A stretch of DNA of 64,000 nucleotides, from positions 463,603-527,602 of the forward strand of contig VWZF01000360.1 in assembly GCA_013396755.1 (NCBI GenBank). Direction: 5' to 3'. The DNA comes from Sclerurus mexicanus. Taxonomy: Eukaryota; Chordata; Aves; Passeriformes; Furnariidae. This document shows, one piece after another, positions 28,097-39,300 of the stretch; position 1 is the first letter of the stretch, and each line of letters starts with the position of its first letter. Made by a program: the position numbers and the translations under genes. The notes beneath the pieces were generated by a model that did not search any database, was not told the origin of the DNA, and saw only the letters and a list, made by a program, of their open reading frames with translations.

Positions 28097-30094
28097 CTGG
28101 AAAAGAAGAGACATGAAGGCAGTCCTATACTTAGAAGAGAAAAAGAGGGTTATGAAACCCCTGGAGATCAGTTTTGTTGCTGAATGAGAAAATTCTGAAA
28201 GAGAGATAGCCTATGAGCAAAGACAAGGCAGGGAGGTAACAAGCTGAGAGAGCCAAGAAGGTTGTTGATCTACAGGAGCAATTATCAGATCAACTTTGTC
28301 AAGCACAAAGAGAATATGCAGGACCGGTGTCACAGGTAATAGAGAAATCAGGCAGTCAGCCTGGTTGAGAAGACAAGATGCTGTCTGGCAAATGACACAG
28401 GTTTGTGCTCAGTGGTTGTCAGCATATATATACTAGCCATGGAAACCTGACCAACTAGTGCTGCTATCAAAATCACAGTAGGTTTTTGCTGAAAACAGAA
28501 TTAGAAAGTAGCTTCTGGAAGGTCTGTGCCCTCCCATCACAGTCAGCCTGAGTAGGGGGTGAGTCGTAGCAACACATCAGGAATTAGAGCTTACTTCTTT
28601 ATACCTGTCTGTGACTTTCCAGCATAAAAATCCAACTTAAAATATCTGTCATGGCTTATTACAACATACCCTGTGATAACATACCAACAGGATAACAGTA
28701 GTCAGTCAGCAGTGCCATTTTATCAAGAACCTTTTTCAAACAACTAGTTACAGGGAAAAGGAGAGAGGGGAGCTGCAATAAAATGATACATTTGCATTTT
28801 TTTATTTTATTTTAGCAGTCTTTAAATACATTTGTCAGCTTTTTGCTTTTTCCAGTTTTGCCTGTCCTGTCCTGAATCACAGCTTCCCTTGTAGAGGTTA
28901 TCACACACTGTGCTATGGAGTCTGAAAGTGCATGCACAGCTAACAGACAAAAATATATGCAAGTCCAGAACACTCAATTTAAAACTGGAGAGTTACATGG
29001 GAAAAACAAATGAAACCCAAGAGAGATGTGTAAGAAGGACATTCACTGTTTAAACGGCTCTTGGCCCTCTTCTGTTGAAGATCCCTCAAGCTGCATGTGG
29101 TTTACCAATATAAAAGTAGAATGCCCACATCCAAATCACAGCTTAAAGAATTCTAGTGAAGCCAACTTCATTTCTTCATGGAAGCCAACAGACTCACAAA
29201 AGGAGCACTCCCCTGCCCAGGTCAGTCAGCTGATCTATTTAGACTTCACTTGTATAAACCAGAGCTTGGCCTCTGGCACTGACACAGCAAGTGGCATAAT
29301 GTGACTCACCTTCAAATAGCTAAGCATTCCCTTTCCCATGCACAGCTGAATGGCCTCATCCATACTACTTCCCAGGAAAAGTTCTCAGCATACGGTCTTT
29401 CCCAAACTGTGCCTGTTAGCAACCATGTTCAAACAGGAACATGGACAGAGTTTTGCGTTATTAAGGGCCAGTGCCTGAGCCTCAGCACTGTTTGGGGGAC
29501 TGGCATGCATGTAGCCTTGCACTCCTCTTTATTCAGAAGAGCAACAGAATCCCAGCTAAACTGTGATACAAGGCAGGAAATACAAGAGTTGGTAGAAATA
29601 GTTTAATTTTAAAAACTGAGCTGTGAAATATGGGGATGTTAATTCCATTATTTGTTCATGTGACAGGATGTTGTAATCATACTACCACACACACCAAGTT
29701 TAAAAAAAAAAAGGTCCTAAATGTGGAAACTGTCACATACCTTTCAATGAGTCCATTTTTCCTATGAAAATATTCGGTCTGATGCAACAAATCTGTTTCT
29801 TCAAAGGGCTTCCGTTTCCTTGCCCCTGTCGGATACTTTCAATAAAAGTAAGATGGGACCAATGGGGAGAAACAAATAAAAAAAAATAAAAAAAATAAAA
29901 AAAATCCATTTAGATCATTTATCCTTCAGACTTCTACAAAGTTCAAAACAAAGTTCTTATTTGTCATTGAATAATGGCAAACAGCTTAGGCCACTTGCCT
30001 TCACATAGTATTGAGGTTTTAAATGTTGATAGCAGCAATTTGAAAAATATTCCCCATTAATTTCATCTGATGGAAAGGAGTTTGAAGTTGTGGT
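28097..30094. other. Unassigned sequence with an A-rich low-complexity patch
   Basis: No gene is supportable. Two adjacent plus-strand frames of 92 and 101 codons at 29026-29606 have no recognisable domain and no splice context that convinces me. Confidence 0.5.
29874..29905 (+). repeat. A-rich minisatellite, period about 9
   Basis: Single T residues at 29877, 29887, 29896 and 29905 are separated by A8-A9 runs, giving a (TAAAAAAAA)n pattern typical of a mutated poly(A) tail. Confidence 0.75.
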
Positions 30095-30262
30095 TGTCCT
30101 GTCCTGGAAGTATACAAGGCCAGGCTGAATGGGGCTCTGAGCAGCCTCGTCTAGTGGAAGGTGTCCCTGTTCATGAAAGGGGATTTGGAACTAGATGATC
30201 TTAAAAGTCTGTTCCAACCCAAACCATTCTATGATTCTATTCTATGGTACTATGATTCTATG
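30095..30262 (+). mobile_element. CR1 LINE 3' end, forward orientation
   Basis: Typical CR1 3' text: CAAGGCCAGGCTGAATGGGG, CTCTGAGCAGCCTCGTCTAG, TGGAACTAGATGATCTTAAA, then CCAACCCAAACCATTCTATG and an imperfect ATTCTATG repeat tail. It is strongly 5' truncated with no coding capacity left. The AAACC-type terminus differs from the CAACTCAGCATATTC terminus of the copies at 38.9 and 55.1 kb, so at least two CR1 subfamilies are present. Confidence 0.93.
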
Positions 30263-33200
30263 AAATAGGCCCTCCATCAAGGAGGGTAAACCATCCTGGG
30301 ATAAATCTGGAATGAACTCGTAATGTCTGTACACTAGTGTAAAACCTAGGTAATTATATAATAGTGTTATCTAAGAGATAAACTGTTTGCTTTAAACAGT
30401 TGAGGATTTCAAGGGGAACAGAACAGAGGGAACAGTGCAGAGAACGAAGTTTCAAGACTGTACCTGGTTTAGATAACACCTTTTTATCTGGGGCTTCGCA
30501 GTCACAGTCAATGCTCAGAAACTGTTCTCACTCCATTTCATACACAGTGAAGCTGGCTCCAATTTGTACCTTCTCTTAAGTTTAAGCAGTACTGTTACCA
30601 AACAAAACAGACGTCCTAGAATCCAACAGCTTATTGCACTTGGGAAACAGAATCTGGACTTGGTCTGCAATTGTAATGAAGGCGAATAGATAAATACAGA
30701 GTACTAAGGAGTGACAGAGGCAGGCTATGAAACAGAAATAATCTGACAAGGTCAATAGAAGTGGTGCTAGGAAGGCACTGAAGACATCATTACAGTAGAA
30801 GTTAATCTACTGAGCTGAGCTGCTTGTTTCATGGTTATCCCATTAGTGCATAGATTGGAAATAGAAGTTATTAAAATGATATTATATTTAGAAGTAGGCT
30901 TTGTTTTACCCTAAAGTGTATTTTTAGGTATCATAAAAATGCCCCTCCTCTTAAGATTTTTGGCCTCTGTCAAATCAGATCTAGACAGCTGCAGTATATC
31001 TACACACAAATACATTTTGAACTTATAAAAAACATTTGAGCCTATGAATTACACTGATTTTACCTGGAACAAATTTGTTTATTCTAAGTGAAGAGATATA
31101 GAACAAAATGTTCTTGAGACATGGAAAGTTTTTTCACTCCTTTGATTCATCATCGTAAGGTTAGCCATGGCAGATGCTGACATTGCTTCTTTTGTTTCTC
31201 CATGTGCACAAGCAACTCACACAGTTTCCTGAGGAAAGATTTTCTCCTTAACTAATGACTTCTTTCATATTAAAAGTGATCTTGCAGACAACAAAAATAA
31301 TAAGCTAAGGGACAATATAGTCTAGGGTCTGAGCAGACAAGTATTTAAACAGAAAACATATAAAACTACTGAAACAAAGGAAGTAAACAACATATTGTGA
31401 CATGGCTCTAGGAAATAGGGAAATAAAGAAAAACGCAAGAGGAGCAGACTGGTACAGTTGTTAGAGGGAAAAGGGTGTCTTATGATTTGGTGACATCCCA
31501 CTACGTCAGCAGCAGGCAGGGAGAAATCTTAATGCTTCCAAGCATTTTCATTCATTAAAAAATCCTGCTACATGAAAGACTCCTTTTTCCATAAATCAAG
31601 AACCATCAATGCAGACAGTGGGTCAGAGCTCTGGCAAACTACACAAAGATGACTGATTCGTGCAATTACCAAACTGTACAGGCTGAACTAATTTGTGATA
31701 GAATAATGACAGGACAAAAATCCAGGCACTCAAATGAGAATGTTTAGAGATCCCATTAACTCTACAGAGAACTAAAGACATGCATAACTAGTGAAAAAAA
31801 CTCACATCCAAACAGAGAACATAAGCAAAGCAATCACAAAGGTTTTTAAGAAGACAGAGCAAGGAAAGCATGAAAATTTACTGCAAATTCAACAAAGAAA
31901 GGCATACAAACACAAAGAAGATGAAGAAAATCCAAAGACCCATGACTACAGTGAGGGGGAAAAAAAAAAAGTAATAATGAAATGCCCTTTACGTGGGATC
32001 ACATACAAAAATTTTGACGAGTCATTATGCAAAGGATGGCAGACAAAAAAAATGCCCCCATACTGAGAAAGTAATCACTGACTCAGAGATCTTTGCATGT
32101 ATGTGACATCAGTGAAGTGCAAAACAGCAAAAAAATAAACAGACTGTGAAGTTCAGGACTAACACCAGATGCAAAGACAGAGCAGCAGAACACAATAAGA
32201 AACAGAATGCAAATGAACAGTGGGCATCAGTGTGTGTGAAAGGCACAAAGACTTCTTCAGAAGTGCACATAAAGACACAGGAAAATAACAGAACCAAAGT
32301 TTTAAGTCTCTGATAGCATAATCAGAGTACAGTGAGGCTAAGTAAATTAAGAGTGGAATATCAAGTAAGAAATAGATAAAGTGAAAGTTCAGGTGGTACA
32401 AATGTTAGGGAGGCATTTAGCAAAAAGAAGAGAGTTATTAGCCCCAGCACATTAAACCTAAATTACAGATGATTCCTATGAGACACACAAATAAAAACCA
32501 TACCCTGTGTGGCCAATGCACTACTGCATCCATGCAATGAATGACTGGACTTTTGAGGCAAGAAATTGACTCAGATGCTTAGAGACAAAAAATTAACAAG
32601 TGCCCACTCTTAAGACAATAAAAAGAATTAATCCCTCTTTTTATTTGCTTTTAATATCACACATTACATAGCAAGATTTCAGAAAGCAGCATATGATAGG
32701 TGTCAGCCAAATATATACATTAAAAATTAGAAGAAAAATAATAATAATAAATTTACACCTAATTGCTTACCATTAAAAGACTGTTACAAGACATACTAAA
32801 GCAAAACTCTTCATAATAAAATCAGTTCCTGCTAGCAAGTAAGAATAGCTATCTGCTTTGCAGTTACCACAGAAAATTATTAATGCACATTATACAGTGC
32901 ACAGGTTATATTCTTTCATTGGAAACTCAGAAGACATGCAGGAATGAGCAGGAGAGATTGAAGCCCCATAGGGCAAAGAAATTGTGCTACAGCAGAGGAG
33001 TCTTTGTCTCTGAGAGTCCCAGCCTCTGAGAGTGAAGGGCTAGAGCCAGTGTGAGAAGAGGTTTGGGAACACACAGCCTCCAAACCTGGTGGTGAGGATA
33101 CAGGAAAGGAAAAAAGATAGTCCTGAAAAATAGGCAGAGAAAGAGATCAAAATAATTCATTTTTATGAAATGCAAATCATGCTTTTTACCATTTTCTTCT

Positions 33201-33371
33201 ACATAACAATCATCTCTGGTTACACATCCAGACAGCAGTCTTTGGATCCACATTTGCAGTGGAGGGACATGGAAAAGGGGATGCCAGCAGCCACCTTGAG
33301 AACCAGCACTCCTGTGACACGTGCTGTGGAAAACCTCCCCACAGTGGGAGCTGAGACAGGGACATGGTTTC
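30263..33371. other. About 3.1 kb of unassigned AT-rich sequence
   Basis: No gene is supportable. A-rich text at 31790-32070 gives a Lys/Glu/Gln-rich 91-codon frame that looks compositional. A small (AAT)n patch lies near 32738-32752. Confidence 0.55.
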
Positions 33372-34330
33372 TGTAATCACCCACCCCTGAAGGCGAGGGT
33401 AACTCAAGTTCTTGTTAATAGATCCCTTGGGGTGGATTAGCGTGAAACAACAGTGAATGAATGATGTTTACAAATAAATATATACATGTTTATTTTAGAA
33501 CAATTTGGTTGCAATGGAAAGTAGTATGTAGCTGTTTTGGTTACTATCTATAGAAAGATACCAATAAAAAAGCATGAAAATAACAGTTAAGAAAATGTAT
33601 AAGGAAAAGAAAATATGAGAAAGAAAGGATACGAGTAGAAAGATACCACCACCACGGATCGGGCGATAAGACTTGATTGTTGCAATATAAATGTCCATTG
33701 ATAGAAGTGATGGTCACAGTCTTGATCTGTTGGGAGTGGAGGAAGCCTGCAAAACACAAAGTTCAACAGGTTAGGCTTACGTGGGAATGCTCAGGTACCT
33801 CCTGTGGGAGGGGGAGTTTTACACTGCATGTTGCAACACTCTGAATCATGCGCAGTCGACTCCTTGGAAGGCCCCAGAAATCAGTATGAAGGCACTTTGG
33901 GGGTCTCTGTTTATGACACTTTCTAAGACATGAAAGCTGCCTCTCGTGTCATCACAGTTGAGCCAGTTATTCCCCATCATAAAGAATGAATACCTTCAGG
34001 CCTAAGCGTGAATGTGAATGTCTCAATACCTTCCCCAGGGAATCAGAGGGGAGTTTTACAACTGAGCCAGTTGTGTAAGGGAGGACACTGGCATGAGGAA
34101 AAGCACTATCCCTCCTCTGCAAGGTCTGTTTCTTATCTCCCTTATCTGGCTCAGAATCCAGCTTGTAGCCTCCGGTGGTGGGTGCGCACCCCCTCTGCCT
34201 TAAGCAGAACAGAGGATCACCACCATGCACTAAAACCTCTCCTCCTCTCCGTCAGCTGAGGGGTGCAAACCTGGCCTAAGCAAAGCACCTTGATGCTTTT
34301 GCAAAAGGCTGATTGTTTGAATAATTAACG
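33372..34330 (-). mobile_element. Unclassified CpG-retaining insertion, possibly an ERV long terminal repeat
   Basis: The block keeps many CpG sites in an otherwise CpG-poor window, for example CGGATCGGGCGATA at 33655-33668, GCGCAGTCGACTCC at about 33850-33863 and GGTGCGCACC at about 34179-34188. This suggests a recent insertion or an unmethylated element. Read on the minus strand, it has a good splice-acceptor-like site (CTTTGTGTTTTGCAG, AG at 33748-33747). About 250 bases later comes an AATAAA signal at 33494-33489. That arrangement would suit either the regulatory and polyadenylation part of a retroviral LTR or a short terminal exon. The text feels like an avian ERV LTR, but I could not fix TG...CA ends or a target-site duplication, so class and limits are uncertain. 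Short frames inside it have no recognisable retroviral protein. Confidence 0.4.
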
Positions 34331-34404
34331 ATTGCAGTCTTTCACAGCTTCCCTCATCTCTCCTCCAGAAGTGGCCCAGAAAGAAACCTGAAGTGAAACA
34401 AAAT

Positions 34405-34830
34405 CAGCTTGGGGCTACTCCTCGCCCCCCACCCGCAGCCCAGAACCCCATTGCAGCCTCCTAGGACTTACCCCACGCCCCCCATGGCCCAGACCCCATG
34501 TCAGACCCTCGGGGCCACCAGCCCCTGCTCCACCATCTCCACAGCAGGACCAGCCTCCAGCTCCCACAGCCCTGACCTGCGTAGCCACAGGCCCTGCCAA
34601 GCCGGACTGCCATGGGCCCATGTCCCAGGCTGGCATCAGCCCATTCCAATCCTCAGGAGGTGCCTGATGCCTGGGTGTGGCTGCCCCAGTGCCCACAGTT
34701 GCCCTGTTCCTGTGTGGACCTGCATGTCTGCCATCACACACCTGGGAAGCCCCCATCCTTCCTAATGCCCATCCCCATGGAGCCACCAGCCCTGACACTG
34801 GTAATGTACTTGGGCCACTATTCAGACAAA
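34405..34830. other. Very GC-rich block, unassigned
   Basis: CC- and CA-rich plus strand (CCTCGCCCCCCACCCGCAGC at about 34421-34440, then many CCAGCCCC, CCCACAG and GGCCCATG words) set in AT-rich DNA, with sharp edges on both sides. Long frames on both strands (118, 142 and 156 codons) follow from low stop-codon density. They give Gly/Trp or Pro/Cys-rich proteins without domains. CpG is not especially frequent, so it is not a classic CpG-island promoter. It could be part of the same insertion as the block just upstream, or a separate decayed repeat. Confidence 0.45.
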
Positions 34831-35888
34831 AGAAAACATTATATCTGCTGCATCCAGGTACCCACCAAACACAGAGGCTTTCCACACAGGCACATTACAG
34901 TGAGGACACAGCCTGGAGCCCTGGCCCAAATGTTGAGTTGCCAGCGTTGGCAACCCCACTTAGGAGGAGTGGGAACAGAACTGAAGGACAGTTTTAAATA
35001 TATGAAGGTGCACTGTAAGGCCTATTTTGTTTACCACTAGTGGTGAAAGCTCTTTCTGTACCACTCAGGTGGGAAAAGTTCTAGCTGTGTGTTCCAGGAG
35101 AAGGAACTATTCAAGTAGAAATTACATACACATGACTACAGAGCATTTTTAAGGGCTGATGCCTATTACTCAATCTGCAATGTTAGGTATTTGATGCATG
35201 GTACACAAAACAGGTGTGTGCTAGTCTCACACCACAAAACAAATGGCAACTAAGAGCATGAAATCTTCAGCCAGCTTGCGAGATGTCTGTCCCTGTATAA
35301 CAAGAAAATATAAAACAGAAGGTTAAGGGACTGTTCTGCCCTGCTTTCAGGGCAAGGAGATCGAAAGAGCACAGTAACAAAACCTTCAGAGCAAAGATGA
35401 GTACTTGTTCACATTTGTTGTATTGAGAACTTACAAAGCAACCTCACATGTCTCTCCAAACAGCAGGACTTCACAGAAGCCGAATGTGTAATATTTTGCC
35501 TCCTATATTCTCATATCATAGTATCGACACTACTGAAAACAGAAAATCTCCTAAGAGATTAGTGCCAGTCTGAAAAAGGCAAAAGAGAAGGACCATAGAA
35601 AAGCCTACATCTACCCTAACTGTAGGCAGACAGAAGTTACTCATACCATCTAAGCTACTCACTTACTCTGCCCTGAAAATTAACACACAGCTGTCTCTGG
35701 ATGAGTTAACTGTCCTGGAGGCACCTGAAATCCTAGTGATTTCAGGGGGAATATTATAGCTAGTTCAGAGTACAGACTGATAGGGAAGCAACAAAATCCA
35801 ATTTTTCCAATGCCAGTCAGAAGAACAAGTAAAATAAAATTTATTATCTCCTTCCAAATGAAAGGTGGAAAAGCAATAGATCACAAGA
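34831..35888. other. Unassigned sequence
   Basis: I recognise no gene or repeat. Confidence 0.55.
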
Positions 35889-36125
35889 CCACAGAATGGT
35901 TCTGGCTGGAAAGGACCTCTGGGGATGATCTAGTCCAGCCTCTTGCTCAAGCACGTTGCCCAGGATCATGTACAGGTGTCTTTGTAATAATCTTCAAGGA
36001 TGAAGACTCTGCAACCTCTCTGGGCAGCCAGTGCCACTGCTTACTCACCCTCACAGTAAAAAAGCATTACCTGATGTTAAGGTGAAAACATCATATGGCA
36101 ACTTTCCTCTATTCCATGAGAGATA
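35889..36125 (-). mobile_element. CR1 LINE 3' fragment, reverse orientation
   Basis: CCACAGAATGGTTCTGGCTG, GGAAAGGACCTCTGGGGATG, CTAGTCCAGCCTCTTGCTCA, then CTCTGCAACCTCTCTGGGCA and AAAAGCATTACCTGATGTTA follow the reversed CR1 consensus in order. The 5' limit is gradual. A 91-codon frame crossing it is a by-product of the repeat. The 'CTGGAAAGGACCTCTGG' variant marks a CR1 subfamily different from the copy at 1.2 kb. Confidence 0.92.
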
Positions 36126-36979
36126 ATCATTAAAAAGCATGGGCCACCACCTTTGTAGCAAACTCCCTATAACAACAATGTCCTTGAGGAAAAGGATTAG
36201 TATTGATCAAGCATCAATTTTTTTTTTCTTCACTGCCTATTGTACCAATGTATCACAGCTGATCTGTTCGAAATGCTAGAGACAAGTGGTGGGGTTCACA
36301 GGGAGTTCATGCCATAGTAATTTATAAGACTGATTATGAAAGAAATTTTGCACCAAGCAAGAAGAGATTGAGTAAAACAGGACAAATGACCTGATTAGAC
36401 AACAAGTAAAATCCAAAGCAAACTCTCAGGGTGAGGTAAGAGATCACATTTACCGTACATGCTCTGTAAGAGAATGAATTTGATAGCAAGTGAAGGCAGA
36501 TCACTTTAACAAGAAATGCAGTAGATTTATATTCACAAGTTCTCCTGTATGAGGCAACCAAGTATTACATTTGTATATTCACTGACAAACAAGAATGCAA
36601 CATCACTGAGCAGAATGGCAGGAAAAGCGGATACCTAAAATAGGCTTGCAAATGCCAGATATTACTTTCTTTCCCCCCTAGCAATTAACTCTGATTTGGG
36701 GAGCGCACAGATACATTCCTGAAATGCATCCCCCTTACAGGTCCATTTTGACAACCTACAAAGTAGGAGCGCATGGTTACCATGTGATTGTAATGGTCAG
36801 TTTCAGTGTTACTCAGACATACATCAGAGCAGTATAGGGAAAGTTCTTTTCCTATTTATCAAGTCCTTTGTCAAAAAGCAGCTGGTAGCTATTAGGTTAT
36901 AAGTTCATAAACAGAAAAACAGGCATTTAAGCATAAAAAACAGATATCAAAGAACTCTAACAACAGAAAATGTGCACCA
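36126..36979. other. Unassigned sequence
   Basis: I recognise no gene or repeat. Confidence 0.55.
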
Positions 36980-37420
36980 CAATTTAAGGAGGACAACAGC
37001 GTCAATGAAAGAGCTGGAAAGAATGTCCTATAAGGAGCAGCTAAGGACTGTGGATTTGTCTAGTTTGAAGAGAAGGAGGCTGAGCAGCAAATTCATTTGT
37101 CCCAATAATTTCCTGTGGAGAGGAAGGGGAAAGTGAGGTCCTGAGCTCTTCTCTCTGGTATCCAGTGATAGGACAGATAGGAACATTTCAAATATGTGCC
37201 AAGTGAAGTTTAAATTGGACATAAGGAAGCATTTATTTTTTTTACTGAGAGGGTAGTCAACCACCAGAACAGGCATCCTAGAAGGTGGTCAATGTCCCAA
37301 GGCTGTTAGTGTTGAAGAGGTGTTTGGACACTGCCCTTAATAGGCTACAACTTTTGATCAGCTCTGTAGTAGTCAGGCAATTGGACAAGAGGATCATTGT
37401 AGGTCCCTTACAACTGAAAA
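36980..37420 (+). mobile_element. CR1 LINE 3' fragment, forward orientation
   Basis: A long but diverged CR1 3' portion. It contains GAGCTGGAAAGAATGTCCTA, AAGGAGCAGCTAAGG, GAAGAGAAGGAGGCTGAGCA, a segment like the 'TTTAAATTGGACATAAGGAA' block, GGTAGTCAACCACCAGAACA and the terminal GATCATTGTAGGTCCCTTAC. The 3' terminus runs directly into a pentanucleotide array. Divergence is higher than in the 30.1-kb copy, so it is probably older. No intact reverse-transcriptase frame remains. Confidence 0.88.
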
Positions 37421-37460
37421 TATTCTATTCTATTCTATTCTATTCTATTCTATTCTATTC
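37421..37460 (+). repeat. (TATTC)8 microsatellite on a CR1 tail
   Basis: Eight perfect TATTC units followed by imperfect ones to about 37478. The array starts exactly where the CR1 terminal ATTCTATG-type repeat would lie, so it most likely grew from that tail. Confidence 0.95.
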
Positions 37461-37706
37461 TTCCTACTCTATTCTATATAATAAGCACTCTTTAGACAAT
37501 CCACTAGTCTGATATGAATAGAACATGGGTCAAAAAGCAATGGAAGACACAGTATATGTAACATACTCCAGCACAAGACGAAACAAGTGCAAAGCAGTAG
37601 CCAGTCACAAAAACAAAGACTTGATATTTTTTCATCATCTTGCTAAATAAGCAAAGCCTTTGTACCAAGACACAGAAGATATTATTCCCAAAACAAAGTA
37701 ATAAAC
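37461..37706. other. Spacer between CR1 array and solo LTR
   Basis: Unique-looking sequence. Its last five bases (37702-37706, TAAAC) are the left target-site duplication of the LTR. Confidence 0.7.
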
Positions 37707-38142
37707 TGTCATGGTTTAGGAATGGTATTTTCCAATTTAGTGTTCTTGCCTAATTTAGTGTTCCCACCGAAAACACTCCAAACCATGCACCACTAGATAA
37801 CTTCCCTCCTCCCACTTCCCCAGCAGTGGAATGGAAAGTAGGCACAAATGGTAAATATTACAGGTTGACATAAGAACAATTCACTAGAAACAGCAATGAG
37901 ATAAGAAATGAACAGTAACAACAACAACATTAATAAGAGAGGCAAACAATTCACATGTGGGTCCTGGCAGTACTCCAGCCTCTCACCTGCCACTGACATG
38001 ATTGGAAGGAATCCCTTCGCCTCCATTCCCTCATCCTCTATGCATAATGTGAGGTGGTATAGAATAATCTCCAGATCCTGGCCATGCCCCTCCTGGCTAC
38101 TTCAGAAATCAACTCTGTCCTAGGCAGAACCAGGACATAAAC
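37702..38142. repeat. 5-bp target-site duplication pair (TAAAC) around the LTR
   Basis: Identical TAAAC at 37702-37706 and 38138-38142 directly abut the LTR ends. This records the integration event and shows the flanks have not been rearranged. Confidence 0.85.
37707..38137 (-). mobile_element. Solo LTR of an avian endogenous retrovirus, ERVL-type
   Basis: Read on the minus strand it starts TGTCCTGGTTCTGCC and ends CCTAAACCATGACA, giving the TG...CA termini of retroviral LTRs, 431 bp. It is flanked by a perfect 5-bp duplication, TAAAC, at 37702-37706 and 38138-38142. The TGTCCTGGTT start followed by CCAGGAGGGGCATGGCC and GGAGATTATTCTATACCACC matches a common avian ERVL LTR text that I recognise. 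A 5-bp duplication is also the ERVL habit. No internal retroviral sequence adjoins it, so it is a solo LTR left by recombination between two LTRs. Inside, AATTTAGTGTTC occurs twice (about 37735 and 37753), a short local duplication. Short frames inside are not genes. Confidence 0.85.
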
Positions 38143-38854
38143 TCTCTGTAGAGTTGGTGTTAGTTCATCTGAAAGAGATTTTTAAAGAATGTACCTGAGA
38201 TTTCTGTAGTACTAAAGTTCTGTTATTCATGTTTCATTCCATTAACACTCATGAAAGTCACACAAGGAAAGTTACAGTGTGAACCTCCTAGTATGGGTCT
38301 GTTTGACATAAAAGTTAACACTCAGGAATTTAAAAGCACTTAGAGAAAGTACTTGGTGGTTGTCATAATGCAAAGAGCGGAATAAAGCCTGAGTACTGCT
38401 TTTTCTTAACAGCCATTTTACATCAACTGAATGTGAACAGCAAGAAATGGAGGCAGGCCTGAGAAAGGAGCTAGGGCAGAAAAAGTGTCTGTAACAGGGA
38501 CAAGTTGGGCAGAAAGGAAAAAACTAAGCAGGTGGGAAAGCCTGTGCCCCTAGAGGACACTCTCCCAGAACCTGAAGGAGCCTGAGGGTTGTGAATCTCA
38601 TGTTGTATTGCCTGTTATGGAGCCACTTGGAAACTCATGGGAAAAGAGAGACTCTTCCTTTTGCAGCACAGGCTACTGCAGAGAATGACACCCCGTTACC
38701 GGCCCCATTGCAAGCTACAATAACCCAAATGACAGAGATCAGTGTTGCATATCTGAAGGGCTCTAGCCATGATTTTAAACAATGACATGTAAATATGGAG
38801 AGATACAGTGGAAGCTGGAAGATGCAATCTGATCCATGCCTTTCAGCACACATC
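38143..38854. other. Unassigned sequence between LTR and CR1
   Basis: No gene seen. The part at 38440-38790 is somewhat G- and A-rich and repeat-like in texture, but I cannot name it. Confidence 0.5.
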
Positions 38855-38978
38855 TAAGAGGTGTTTGAATGATACTCTCAGGCACTCTTGGGGATGGTCC
38901 TGTGCAGGACTAAGGGTTGGACTCAGTGATCCTTGTAGGGTCCCTTTCAACTCAGCATATTCTATGATTCTGTAATTC
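38855..38978 (+). mobile_element. CR1 LINE 3' end, forward orientation
   Basis: GTGTTTGAATGATACTCTCA, GGGTTGGACTCAGTGATCC, TTGTAGGGTCCCTTTCAACT, then CAGCATATTCTATGATTCTG. Only the last ~120 bases are present. The terminal ~55 bases match the tail of the tRNA-headed SINE at 448-505, which identifies the CR1 group that donated or shares that tail. Confidence 0.92.
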
Positions 38979-39253
38979 TCTCCAAGTAACAGTAGCTCCT
39001 ACTGGTAGTAGAAGCTGGTCTACCTTTTTTCAGTCTACCTGGCACTAAAAAGCAAAGAACAGAGATGTTTAGGGTGACCAGGAGTTAAATCTGCTCCCAG
39101 GGTCAAGAAGAACACCATGTATTCTGCGGACAGGCACAAGCTTGAGCTTAAATCTTAATCTAGTTGGACAAGAGAGATTTTTAATAGAATTCCAATGCAA
39201 GGAATCAGTAACTTTCAGATCAGCACTTCCTGAAATTTTCCCAAATGTAGAAG

Positions 39254-39300
39254 CAAAATCAAATCAAATCAAATCAAATAAAAGAAAATAAAATAAAATA
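39254..39300 (+). repeat. Compound (AAATC)n / (AAAAT)n microsatellite
   Basis: About five AAATC units (39258-39279) pass into AAAAT-type units up to 39300. This is slippage-type low-complexity DNA. Confidence 0.9.

Noticed and set aside
34409..35040. Long frames on both strands (118-156 codons)
   Set aside because: High GC removes stop codons on both strands. The products are Gly/Trp or Pro/Cys-rich with no domain.
35810..36085. 91-codon plus-strand frame
   Set aside because: It is mostly reverse CR1 sequence.
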